Below the pieces are notes generated by a model, which was not told the origin of the DNA, did no database searches, and saw only the letters and a list, made by a program, of their open reading frames with translations. From contig JAICLL010000016.1 in assembly GCA_025927475.1 (NCBI GenBank), positions 1-61,051 on the forward strand: 61,051 nucleotides of DNA. The letters run 5' to 3'. Shown piece after piece: positions 17,377 to 26,173 of the stretch. Source of the DNA: Pirellulales bacterium (GTDB taxonomy: Bacteria; Planctomycetota; Planctomycetia; Pirellulales; JAICIG01). Numbering within the stretch: position 1 is the stretch's first letter; each line of letters opens with the position of its first letter. A program made the position numbers and the translations under genes.

Positions 17377-17595
17377 TCACTCGCCGCCGGTATCTTTTTC
17401 GCCGGCCCTGTGCTTTAGCGAGCTATAAGCGAGCCAGAAGAGGACCGGAGACAACAGCAGCATCACCGGACCAATGGCGCGCATTTGCCAAATGATTCCT
17501 TCCGCTTTGTCGAAGGTCGTTGTCGCCGTGAAGTACAGGCCGCCGAGAAGCAAGGCGGGGCCGCCGAGAAGCACCTTCAATTCCAGTCGATTCAT
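17377..17595 (-). CDS. Small membrane protein
   Basis: The 72-residue protein has two predicted membrane helices (about 5-23 and 38-58: GPVMLLLSPVLFWLAYSSL) and ends in a charged tail KHRAGEKDTGGE. ATG at 17595 has GGAG about nine bases upstream, and the longer frame to 17652 is less likely. It may share a transcript with the exported protein gene downstream. Family unknown. Confidence 0.55.
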   Translation of the reverse strand: MNRLELKVLLGGPALLLGGLYFTATTTFDKAEGIIWQMRAIGPVMLLLSPVLFWLAYSSLKHRAGEKDTGGE

Positions 17596-17721
17596 TCTAA
17601 GACTCCGCAGAAGGGGATACGCCAGTGTAGGGCAGCGCGGAGCGTGATGCAAGCAAATTGCTTGTCGCGGAAGCCCGGTTTATCATAACGGTCTTGCGGA
17701 GAAGTCCGATGATTGGCACGA

Positions 17722-18132
17722 TCACGGAGTGTCGCGAAGCAAAGCGATAAAGCCCGCTTGCTCAAAATGCTCGTCGGCGGTTAGTGCCTCGCGGATTCCG
17801 TGTTCCTCCATCACCACGAAGCTGATGCAATCGGTGAGCGACCATTCTTTGTCTGGTCGGCGGCGATAGAGGTCGACGCCGCGTTCAAACCATGCAGCAT
17901 CGGCCGGCACAATCGCGGCGTTTGGATCGGCCCCAAGGAGGTTAAGCAATGCCAGAAACCGCGGGCGATTTCGCGGAGCACAAAAAGCGTCGCCCACCTC
18001 CATCAGTACCCAATGGGTCGTGACGACGTCGCCGTGAAATCGAGCGCTGGCCTCCTTCGCGCGACGATGGTCCGCGTCGTCCGGACTTAGGATTGCCAAA
18101 TAGAATTGGGTGTCCGCGAATGCCTTTCTCAT
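17722..18132 (-). CDS. PIN-domain toxin (VapC-like ribonuclease)
   Basis: The 136-residue protein has the PIN fold signature: an N-terminal Asp (FADTQFYLAIL, Asp7), a conserved Glu (HWVLMEVGDAF), and the C-terminal Asp pair (SLTDCISFVVMEE and ALTADEHFEQAGF). These acidic residues bind the metal that cuts RNA in VapC toxins. Its start overlaps the stop of the upstream antitoxin gene by four bases (ATGA), the standard toxin-antitoxin arrangement. The sequence shows no damage. Confidence 0.85.
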   Translation of the reverse strand: MRKAFADTQFYLAILSPDDADHRRAKEASARFHGDVVTTHWVLMEVGDAFCAPRNRPRFLALLNLLGADPNAAIVPADAAWFERGVDLYRRRPDKEWSLTDCISFVVMEEHGIREALTADEHFEQAGFIALLRDTP

Positions 18133-18380
18133 GGCTTCTTCGGCCTGCCGTGCAGATAGTGGTCGTGGTTCTTAGCCAAGTCTGTGGGCAGGTCGGATGG
18201 GAACGTCTCCGACCAGCTCGCGAGTTCCACCAGCTTCTCGCCGATTGACATCGATGGGCCGTATTTCGGCGGAGCAGGGCTAGCGGCTTGTGGCACCACC
18301 ATCACCTGGGTGCCTTCCGGCAGCCTTACGCCCTCCGCAAGGACGACAACGCCGTTTTGAACTTCACCTGGGTACGTCAT
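18129..18380 (-). CDS. Antitoxin of PIN toxin pair (DUF104/AF2212-like)
   Basis: The 83-residue protein starts with a beta-rich segment (MTYPGEVQNGVVVLAEGVRL, then PEGTQVMVVPQ) typical of DUF104/AF2212-like antitoxins. It ends in a tail of about 40 residues, LVELASWSETFPSDLPTDLA, that probably binds the toxin. It is translationally coupled to the downstream PIN gene and probably controls the pair's own promoter. The large plus-strand frame that overlaps this gene does not start here but at 18623. Confidence 0.75.
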   Translation of the reverse strand: MTYPGEVQNGVVVLAEGVRLPEGTQVMVVPQAASPAPPKYGPSMSIGEKLVELASWSETFPSDLPTDLAKNHDHYLHGRPKKP

Positions 18381-18479
18381 ATTTATGTACTCGCCTTCAA
18401 ATCGATGACTTTGATTTTAGCGTCGCGCGGCTTGGTAGGGCAATCGAGTCCACTCCGTCCAAAAAAGCGTCTGAGGGGG

Positions 18480-18510
18480 GTGGGACTCGCTTCGCTCGGC
18501 CCACCCTACC
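18480..18510 (-). repeat. Dispersed planctomycete intergenic repeat
   Basis: GTGGGACTCGCTTCGCTCGG followed by CCCACCCTACC is a one-mismatch inverted copy of the repeat at 49815 and 60975. Confidence 0.85.
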
Positions 18511-18536
18511 GGTCGCTCGTGACGCCACCGAAAAAG

Positions 18537-18565
18537 TTGCGGACGCACTTCTGCCAACTTATAAT
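18537..18565 (+). promoter_or_regulatory. Sigma-70 promoter of the GH13 surface protein
   Basis: TTGCGG (18537-18542), a 17-base spacer and a perfect TATAAT (18560-18565) lie 58 bases upstream of the GTG at 18623. This placement rules out the upstream part of the frame (18290 onward) as coding. Confidence 0.65.
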
Positions 18566-18622
18566 CCGCGGCACATTCGGCTATGGTCGCCTCAATTACC
18601 GATCTCGAAAAAGGTCTTCGCC

Positions 18623-21600
18623 GTGCCCAGCCCCCGCCGTGGCAGTCGTCGTACGGAATTCCGCAAACGATCTCGCGCTAGCGAAAGGCGCCGGCTCTTG
18701 CGCGAGCCGCTCGAAATGCGCGTGATGTTCGATGTGTCGGCCCCACCCACCTTGCAGTGGTTCGAAAGCAGCTACGACACCATCGAGCAACGCGCGCCCG
18801 ATATCTTCGCGGCCGGCTATGGCGCGGTGCTCACGCCGCCGCCGGGCCGGGCCGATTCGGGCAATCAGTCGGTCGGATACGATGTCTATAATCGCTTCGA
18901 TCTGGGCAGCCCCGGCGATCCCACGCTCTATGGCACCGCGGCCGGATTGAAGGCGATGGTCGACGCCATTCACCAGACCGGCGCCAGCTACTACAGCGAC
19001 CTGGTGTGGAACCACGATGGTTTTGAGAACCTGGGCACGCCCGGCTTCGCGGCGTCGGGCGGATATCCCGGCTTCGCGCTCACGCTCAACCCCTCGAATA
19101 ACCATGCCGGCTACAACGACATCGACGGCGATTTTCACAGCGCCTTCGACAACAGCGCCACCGGCATGCGGCTGAGCGGGCTGGACGACATCGCCCAGGA
19201 AAAGAACTATCAGTTCATTCGCAATCCGGTCGATCCGAACAACCCGCTGAACCTACCGGCGGGCACAACGCCGCTCAATGGCCGGTTGGCCAACGTGCCC
19301 GATGCGGACAACGCCCAGTTCTATCCCGATCAGAACCTGCCGCCGATCACGGTGAACGATCCCGCCATCGGGCAGTACGGTTTGAAGATTTATCCGTTCG
19401 ACAACGCCGATCCGCTGGCCGGCACGCCAACGCCCGAAAACGCGCTGGGCTATTTGATGCGCTACACGCAGTGGATGGTGCAAACCATCGGCGTCGATGG
19501 CTTCCGGCTCGACGCGGCCAAGAACATGCCGCCCTGGGTGCTCAATTTTTACGATCGGGCCGTCTACGATTCGTCGTTCCGCACGCTCTTGAACGGCAGC
19601 CAGGAACCGATCTTCGGCTTCAGCGAAGTTTATGACGGCGACAAGGGGTTGCTGCAACAGTACGTGCGCAAAGACATCAACCCAGCCGACCCCGGCACTG
19701 TGGGCGGCAACCGCGACGTGCTCGATTTTCCGCTGTTCTTTGCCTTGCAGGGCAACCTGACCGGCAACGGCTACCAGAACAACTGGTACAACGTGGTCAA
19801 CGCCAGCATCGACAGCCAGGACGATGGCCTGGCCAACAACGGCTCCGAGGGCGTCTCGTTCGTTTCGAGCGCCGACAACGGCCCGCCCTACCTGAGCAAT
19901 GTGGCCTATGCCTACACGCTGACCCATCCGGGCAACACCATCGTCTACTTCAACGGCCACGAGTTCGGCGACGATCGCTCGTTCCCGCAAGATGGCCGCG
20001 GCGACGCCCTGGGCGGACTCTATGGCGATACGATCACCAACCTGGTGAACATCCGCGACACGCACCCCGACGGCAACTACGACCAGCGGTATATCGACAA
20101 CAACGTGCTGGTTTACGAGCGCGACGACTCGATGCTCGTCGGTCTCAACAATCGCCTCGATAGCGGCTACGACAATCGCTGGGTTCAGACCGACTTCGCT
20201 CCCGGCACGTACCTGGTCGATCTGACCGGTTTCTCCGCGAATTCGGGCGCCAATGAAGACGGCAACATTCATCCGCTGCTGCAGGTCGGCGCGGGCGGCT
20301 GGGTCAATCTGAATGTGCCGCGCAACTCGGACGACGGCAACTCGATGGGCGACGGTTACGCGATCTACGCCCCCGCGTCGCCGCAGGGCACGCTGAGCAT
20401 CAACGGCGTCGATCACATCATTCCCGGCGGCACGCCGACCGCCGCCACCAACGACACGACTGAGCTATCGCCCGTCGACGTGGTCACCGGCGATAGCTTC
20501 CAGATTCAGCTCAACACCAACAATGTGAACCTGCTGGGCAACCCGGCATTGCACGACCAGGATGCCGACGGCGACAACGCGCTGTATAAGATCGATGGCG
20601 GCGTGGACTCATTGGGCACGGGCTTTGTCGATACCACGCCCGGCGATGTGGCCTACGGTTTTCAGCCGTTCACGACGACTCACAACCCCGGCTATTTCAG
20701 CGCCGACGGCAACGGCGAGTACGTGCAGACGATTAACACCGCCAATCTCACCAACGGTTATCACTATATCGACGTCCGGGCTTTCCGGCACCGCAATCCC
20801 GGTGAGCCGCCGATTTTCACCGACTTCAAGGTGACGATCTATGTCGATCATTCGCCCACCACCACCGAGCTTGTCAGTTTCAACGACGTGACGCCGGGCG
20901 TGAACCAGGACAAGCTGCTCACGGTGCAAGCGACCGACTCGCGCGTGAACAACGTCCACGTGCTGTTCGACCTGCCCGCCGGCCTGACCGACGCGCAGAT
21001 CTTGGCCATGGTCGGCGGCGACAATCAGGCCAACCAAATCGACCGCGATTTGTGGATTATCGAAGACGATGGCCTGACCAGCGGCAATCACGTGGCCACG
21101 GTGGTCTCTTACCAGATCGACGGCGCCGCCAGCATTCAGCGGTTCGACGCGCAGCAGTTTCCGGCCTTGTCGACCTCGACGATTTACGGCTCGGGTCTGG
21201 GCGATCTCGATTTCAACGGTCAGATCGACGCCAACGACGTTGCTTTGTTTGGCCAGGTGCTGGAAAGCGACAACCAGCAATTCAACCCCGTGGCCGACTT
21301 CAACGGCGACGGACAAATCGACAGCTCCGACCTGCTCGCGTTCTACTCCACGCTTCAGGCCGACCACGCCGGCGCCGCAACACTGGCCGCCTATCAGCAG
21401 TTGCTCGGCCCGCCGCCGGGCGGGTACGCAATCGACGAAGGAGCGAGCCTGACGCTGGCGGTGAGCCAGCCCTCCGGCACGACGCCGAGCCTGAGCTTTT
21501 CGTGGTCGCTGAACGACGACGGAAACTTCGCCGACGCCACGGGTTCCTCGCCCACTTTGCCTTGGGCACAACTTGCCGCCCTGGGCATCGAAAACGAGGG

Positions 21601-23578
21601 AACCTATCCGATCACACTCGAAGTGAGCGACGGCAAGAACACGATTCAGAGCCCCACGACGCTGGTCGTGCAATTGGTGCCGCCGACGCTTTCGATCACC
21701 GGGCCGGGCATCATTACCGAGGGCGATGCGTATACGCTGAGGCTCTCGGCCAGCGAGCCGGGCGGCGATGTGATTACAAGCTGGTCCGTCGATTGGGGCG
21801 ACGGCGTCACACAGACCTTATCCGGCGACGCAACTTCGGCCACGCACATTTATTCGGCCCCGCCCAATGCCGTGACCATCTCAGCCACTGCCACCGACGA
21901 AGACGGCAACTACACTGCCAATGCGTTGCCCGTGGTGGTTGACGATGCCCCGCTTTCCGCCTCGGCGATCACGTTCAACAGCGTCGAAGGTGCGACGTTC
22001 AACGGCGCGGTCGCGTCGTTCACCGACGCCAATCCATTTCCGCAGATTGGCAGCTTCTCGGCGACGATCCATTGGGGCGACGGCACGAGCAGCACCTCGG
22101 GCATGGTGGCGGCCAACGGCGCCGGCGGCTTTGACGTGCGAGGCACGCACGTCTACGCCGAAGAAGGCGCCATGCCCGTGAGCGTGACGATCAGAGACAC
22201 CGGCGGCAGCCAGGCCACGGCCGTCAGCATGGCCAACATTTCCGACCCCGCGGTGGTTGCCACCGCCAGCGCTTTTACCGCGGCGGTCGGTTCGCCGATT
22301 GGGCCGCTGGTTGTGGCCACGTTCACCGATCCCGGCGGACCCGAGTCGCTGAGCGATTATCAGGCGGTCATCGACTGGGGCGATGGAACAACCGACGACA
22401 CGCAGACCAGCATCGTCTCGAACGGCGATACTTTCAGCGTATTGGGGACGCATATCTACTCCGCCGCCGGCCTGTATCCCGTCAAAGTCACCATCACGCA
22501 CGACCGCGCACCGGCCACCACGGTCGCTGCCAACGCCACCGCCGAGCAGAACGTCGCGTTGGTGTTGCTCAACCCGAACAGCGCCAGCCTGAGCGCCAGC
22601 GGCAATGCCGCCCTACGCCTGACCGGGGGCGGCGCCGCCGAAATTTTATCGAGCGCCGCGGCGGCGGTCGTAGCATCGGGCAACGCCATCGTTTCCGCGA
22701 ACGAAGCGGACCTTGAAGGCACGCCGGGCACCGCCACGCATGGCAACGCCAGCGTCGCGGGTCTTATTGTCGATGGCCTGACGCCCGCCAGCGATCCGTT
22801 ATTGAGCGATCCGTTCGCATCGTTGGCCGCCCCGGCGCTGCCGACCCTTACATTTGCCGCGGCCAACATCGCCGGAAACACGGTCACCACGCTACAGCCC
22901 GGCGTTTACGTGGGCGGCATCAGCATCGCCGGCAATGCCTCGGTCATGCTTGCTTCGGGCATTTATTATTTGCAGGGCGGCGGTTTTTCGGTCAGCGGCA
23001 ACGCCCAGGTCACCGGCCAAGACGTCTTGATCTACAATGCGCCGCAAAGCGACAGCGATTCCATTCGCATCGCGGGGCAAGCCGTCGTGCAGTTATCAGG
23101 CAAGAGCGACTTTGATGGCCTGGCGATTTTGCAAGACCGCGCCGCCACCGCGCCAATCACCGTCGGCGGCGGCGCGTCATTGATCATCACCGGCGGCATC
23201 TACGCGGCTAGCGAAGAGATGCAGATTTCGGGCGGTGCTCAAGTGCAGCTTGCCGGCAGCAGCGCCAGCGGCTTGAGCGCACGGCTTGTGGTCAGCGACC
23301 TGAACGTCTCGGGCAGCGGGTCGCTCGCAATCGACGCCGGTCAGAACGCCCCGCTCATCGTCAATCCAGCCTCGCCGCTCCTCGCCAACAGCGCCGCTTC
23401 CGGCCCCGCGTTCAGCCTTGTCAACCCAACGACTAATTCCGAAACGGCGAACGATGTGGCGATCGCCGCGGTTGCGGCGGAATTAGACACGAACAATTCT
23501 CCCGAAGGGTCGGCTGCGGTGGCCAACGCGCCAGTCGCTAGGATTGAACTGAACGCCACCGCGCCGCGAATGCGCTGA
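18623..23578 (+). CDS. Giant exported GH13-like alpha-amylase with dockerin-like and PKD domains
   Basis: The 1651-residue protein begins with the Arg-rich leader of planctomycete surface proteins (RRLLREPLEMRVMFDVS). A GH13-type barrel follows. Region I is DLVWNHDG (126-133); the nucleophile is Asp297 in GFRLDAAKN; the acid/base is Glu335 in FGFSEVYDG; the third Asp is probably 418 in FVSSADNG, where the usual His of the HD pair is Ala. Next come a dockerin type I pair (DLDFNGQIDANDVALFG and DFNGDGQIDSSDLLAFY, about 862-910), at least three PKD-like domains with WGDG motifs, and a long Gly/Ala/Ser-rich beta-repeat tail. GTG at 18623 follows AAAAAGG and a TATAAT promoter. It probably degrades or binds alpha-glucans at the cell surface. 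Confidence 0.8.
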   Translation: MPSPRRGSRRTEFRKRSRASERRRLLREPLEMRVMFDVSAPPTLQWFESSYDTIEQRAPDIFAAGYGAVLTPPPGRADSGNQSVGYDVYNRFDLGSPGDPTLYGTAAGLKAMVDAIHQTGASYYSDLVWNHDGFENLGTPGFAASGGYPGFALTLNPSNNHAGYNDIDGDFHSAFDNSATGMRLSGLDDIAQEKNYQFIRNPVDPNNPLNLPAGTTPLNGRLANVPDADNAQFYPDQNLPPITVNDPAIGQYGLKIYPFDNADPLAGTPTPENALGYLMRYTQWMVQTIGVDGFRLDAAKNMPPWVLNFYDRAVYDSSFRTLLNGSQEPIFGFSEVYDGDKGLLQQYVRKDINPADPGTVGGNRDVLDFPLFFALQGNLTGNGYQNNWYNVVNASIDSQDDGLANNGSEGVSFVSSADNGPPYLSNVAYAYTLTHPGNTIVYFNGHEFGDDRSFPQDGRGDALGGLYGDTITNLVNIRDTHPDGNYDQRYIDNNVLVYERDDSMLVGLNNRLDSGYDNRWVQTDFAPGTYLVDLTGFSANSGANEDGNIHPLLQVGAGGWVNLNVPRNSDDGNSMGDGYAIYAPASPQGTLSINGVDHIIPGGTPTAATNDTTELSPVDVVTGDSFQIQLNTNNVNLLGNPALHDQDADGDNALYKIDGGVDSLGTGFVDTTPGDVAYGFQPFTTTHNPGYFSADGNGEYVQTINTANLTNGYHYIDVRAFRHRNPGEPPIFTDFKVTIYVDHSPTTTELVSFNDVTPGVNQDKLLTVQATDSRVNNVHVLFDLPAGLTDAQILAMVGGDNQANQIDRDLWIIEDDGLTSGNHVATVVSYQIDGAASIQRFDAQQFPALSTSTIYGSGLGDLDFNGQIDANDVALFGQVLESDNQQFNPVADFNGDGQIDSSDLLAFYSTLQADHAGAATLAAYQQLLGPPPGGYAIDEGASLTLAVSQPSGTTPSLSFSWSLNDDGNFADATGSSPTLPWAQLAALGIENEGTYPITLEVSDGKNTIQSPTTLVVQLVPPTLSITGPGIITEGDAYTLRLSASEPGGDVITSWSVDWGDGVTQTLSGDATSATHIYSAPPNAVTISATATDEDGNYTANALPVVVDDAPLSASAITFNSVEGATFNGAVASFTDANPFPQIGSFSATIHWGDGTSSTSGMVAANGAGGFDVRGTHVYAEEGAMPVSVTIRDTGGSQATAVSMANISDPAVVATASAFTAAVGSPIGPLVVATFTDPGGPESLSDYQAVIDWGDGTTDDTQTSIVSNGDTFSVLGTHIYSAAGLYPVKVTITHDRAPATTVAANATAEQNVALVLLNPNSASLSASGNAALRLTGGGAAEILSSAAAAVVASGNAIVSANEADLEGTPGTATHGNASVAGLIVDGLTPASDPLLSDPFASLAAPALPTLTFAAANIAGNTVTTLQPGVYVGGISIAGNASVMLASGIYYLQGGGFSVSGNAQVTGQDVLIYNAPQSDSDSIRIAGQAVVQLSGKSDFDGLAILQDRAATAPITVGGGASLIITGGIYAASEEMQISGGAQVQLAGSSASGLSARLVVSDLNVSGSGSLAIDAGQNAPLIVNPASPLLANSAASGPAFSLVNPTTNSETANDVAIAAVAAELDTNNSPEGSAAVANAPVARIELNATAPRMR

Positions 23579-23698
23579 ATGGGTGAACTGGCTAGTTGAC
23601 GCTGCGAGAGAAGCTTGCGAGCGACGCCGCGATGGTTCGTGAGAGCGCCGATGGTTACCGCAAGAATTCAGCGGTGGCATGCACGCAGCCGCACCGAA

Positions 23699-24754
23699 TC
23701 AACGCTTGGGAAAAAAGTTATCCGCGGCATAGCGCAAGCACTGCGCAATGTTCGCAGCTTCTTGTTCGAGCTGCTCGGCATGCGTCAGGTTGCTGATCGT
23801 TGGCAACTTGCCGGCGAACTTGTGCCGACGCACGCGGGCCAGCGCGGCGGCAAGCTGCGAGGCGCGAAGCTCGGGCATCGTCTGCCAGTAATCGTCGGTG
23901 AGACAGGGCACGCGGAGCGGATCGCGGGTGATCATTTCGAGATTCAATCGCACTTCCGGCCGGGAAGCGCGAATCAGCGACACGATTTTTCGCAGGTCCA
24001 AACAGCCCTGGCCGAAAGGCGCCTCGGAAAGCAAAAAGCCGTCTTCATATTCGGCCACGCCCATGTCCTTCAAATGGGTGGTCATTGCCCAAGGAGCATA
24101 AGCCTCGACGACCGAGTGCGGCTCTTCGACCAGCGCGATGCTGTTGCCCGTATCAAGACACACGCCGACGTACTCGCTGCTGAGCCGTTTCAACCAGTTC
24201 AGCATCTCCTCGACGCGCCAGTCTTTGTGGTTCTCGACCGCCAGCCGCATGCCGTGACGCGCGACGATCCGTTCGGCCAGCACCAGCGATTGCCACGATC
24301 GCCGGGCGAATTCGTCAAATTGGTCGCGCGAATGAAACACTTCGTAGCGGCGGCCCGAGAGGCAAACGGTTCTGAGCACTTCGGCCCCCGCCGCTTTCGC
24401 CGCCAGCACTTCGGCCTCGAAGCGGGGCAGATCGGCTTCGTCTTTAATCAGCCCGATCGTGTCCTCTAGGTACATGCCGCGCTCCGCCACAGCTTCTCGC
24501 AAGCGGTCGAGTGCCGCCGGCTCCCGCAGGCCGATGTGCGTCTGCACGCCGGCCGCGCCCAAGCCGGCCGCGTGCTCGACGAAGTCGAGCGGATCTGACA
24601 GCGGCGGAAACTCGGGCCTGAGCGGTTTGGAGCCGCGGATCGCGTAGCAATGAATCACCAGGCCCAGCGGCTGGCGGTTTTCCCGGACACAGGCATTTGC
24701 CGCCGCGGCCCACGGCAACGTCGCCAAGATCTTCAACGTGTCACGGCGTTTCAT
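23699..24754 (-). CDS. Sugar phosphate isomerase/epimerase-like TIM-barrel protein
   Basis: The 351-residue protein has a short Tat-like or hydrophobic start (MKRRDTLKILATLPWAAAAN) and an AP-endonuclease-2 TIM barrel. Metal-site style motifs are LAVENHKDWRVEEMLNWL (Glu and His), GVCLDTGNSIAL (Asp), TTHLKDMG (His and Lys) and NLEMITRDPL (Glu). Such proteins isomerise or epimerise sugars, often in the periplasm in planctomycetes. The gene is last in a three-gene minus-strand operon, 15 bases after the DUF1552 gene, so it is probably co-expressed with the DUF1592/DUF1552 pair. Confidence 0.85.
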   Translation of the reverse strand: MKRRDTLKILATLPWAAAANACVRENRQPLGLVIHCYAIRGSKPLRPEFPPLSDPLDFVEHAAGLGAAGVQTHIGLREPAALDRLREAVAERGMYLEDTIGLIKDEADLPRFEAEVLAAKAAGAEVLRTVCLSGRRYEVFHSRDQFDEFARRSWQSLVLAERIVARHGMRLAVENHKDWRVEEMLNWLKRLSSEYVGVCLDTGNSIALVEEPHSVVEAYAPWAMTTHLKDMGVAEYEDGFLLSEAPFGQGCLDLRKIVSLIRASRPEVRLNLEMITRDPLRVPCLTDDYWQTMPELRASQLAAALARVRRHKFAGKLPTISNLTHAEQLEQEAANIAQCLRYAADNFFPKR

Positions 24755-24769
24755 GCAAATCGACCTTGC

Positions 24770-26173
24770 TCATAGCCAGGCGAGGAGCCGCTCGGCGTCG
24801 CCAAAGTGTGTCTGCGACGCGCCCATCAGGTCCATTAGTGAAAGATAGAGGCTGCACGCGCGGCGGTTTTCGTCGCCAGCCTCGAGGTAGTCGAGCACAC
24901 GTCCCGTCTTCAGACGCCCGCCGGCGCGGCCGGCCAGAATCATCGGCATCTGGTCCGCCTGATGTTTGTCGCCGTCCAACAAATTGGAGCAGCACAGCAG
25001 CACGGAATTGTCCAACAGCGTGCGCTCGCCTTCATCAATCGCTTTCAGGCGATTGACCAGATAGGCGAACTGGGCAACGTGGAACTGGTTGGTCTTCAGG
25101 TACATCGCTTCCAGCTCGGGATCGCGGCCGTTGTGCGTCAGGTCGAGATGCAGGCTGCCACGTACGCCTTCCAGAAAGCCGAAATTCATCTGCGAGAGGT
25201 CGTTGTTCAGCATGCAGGTGGCGATGCGCGTCTTGTCCATCTGAAACGCCAGCACGATCAGATCGAGCATGAGCCGGATATGGACCGGTATGTCCTGCGG
25301 CAACGGATCGTCGGGACGCGCCATGTTGGGCTTCGTCAACGTCGGCTGCCAGCCTTCCAGGCGGCCCTCTTCGCCGGCACGGGCGATGCGGGTCTCAATG
25401 CTGCGAACCGACTCCAGATATTCGTCGAGCTTGCGGCCATCGGAGCGGCTGACTCGGCGTTTTAGGTCGTTGGCGTCGGCCAACACCTCGTCCAGCACGC
25501 TGCGGTCCGATTCCCGCCCTTTGCCGTCGCCGACCAGTAAGTCAAAAACTCGGGCGGGGTAGATTTCCTTGGTCGCCGGCTTCGTGTCGGTCGCCCAGGA
25601 GATGTTCGATCCATAAAGCATGGAGAGCCCGTCTTCCAGCCGCAGCTCGGTCGGTTCGATGCCCAAAACCAGACTGGGCACGGCCGAACGTCGGCCGATG
25701 GTCTGAGCCAGCACCTGATCGAACGAGCGGCCGACGCGAATCTCGTTTTGATCGGTGCTCACCCAGGCGCCGGAAAGCAGGTTGGGCGATCGCCCGAGAT
25801 GCGCGCTTTTGTGCGCCGCGGCCTGCGCGTTGTAAAGACCGCGCAGGAAAACCATGTCTTGGCAGTGGGGCTGCATCGGCTTGAGGCCCGGCCCGACCTG
25901 CATCGCGGCGCCTGCGCCTTTCGCCCACCAGTGGGCCGGCTCGACGCCGTTGGAGAAGAAGAGGCAAGCGAAGCGCGTCGGCGGTTGATCGGCCGATCTC
26001 GGCTGACATGCTGGGGGCTGGGATGCTGGTGTCTGGGATGCTGACGTCTGGGATCCAGGCATCTCAGCCGCCCGAGCCAGCGACTCCAGCCAAGGGAGGG
26101 CCAGCGTCGCTCCGCAGCCGCGCAAAAATCGCCGCCGCGATCCAGGGTTGCCGCTTTTCTCGCGGTGGCTCAT
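24770..26173 (-). CDS. DUF1552 domain protein
   Basis: The 467-residue protein has a Tat-type start ([20 protein letters not shown]) followed by a Ser/Thr/Gln/Pro repeat linker ([17 protein letters not shown]). The DUF1552 body includes [19 protein letters not shown] and [18 protein letters not shown]. It ends in a region with [19 protein letters not shown] and [18 protein letters not shown]1552 proteins are exported, of unknown activity, and almost always lie beside a DUF1592 cytochrome-type protein in planctomycetes and acidobacteria. Its ATG overlaps the stop of that gene (ATGA), so translation is coupled. Confidence 0.92.
   Translation of the reverse strand: MSHREKSGNPGSRRRFLRGCGATLALPWLESLARAAEMPGSQTSASQTPASQPPACQPRSADQPPTRFACLFFSNGVEPAHWWAKGAGAAMQVGPGLKPMQPHCQDMVFLRGLYNAQAAAHKSAHLGRSPNLLSGAWVSTDQNEIRVGRSFDQVLAQTIGRRSAVPSLVLGIEPTELRLEDGLSMLYGSNISWATDTKPATKEIYPARVFDLLVGDGKGRESDRSVLDEVLADANDLKRRVSRSDGRKLDEYLESVRSIETRIARAGEEGRLEGWQPTLTKPNMARPDDPLPQDIPVHIRLMLDLIVLAFQMDKTRIATCMLNNDLSQMNFGFLEGVRGSLHLDLTHNGRDPELEAMYLKTNQFHVAQFAYLVNRLKAIDEGERTLLDNSVLLCCSNLLDGDKHQADQMPMILAGRAGGRLKTGRVLDYLEAGDENRRACSLYLSLMDLMGASQTHFGDAERLLAWL

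Noticed and set aside
18290..18622. Upstream 111 codons of the giant GH13 frame
   Set aside because: They overlap an antitoxin gene, a dispersed repeat and a TATAAT promoter. The GTG at 18623 has a ribosome-binding site and the expected leader.
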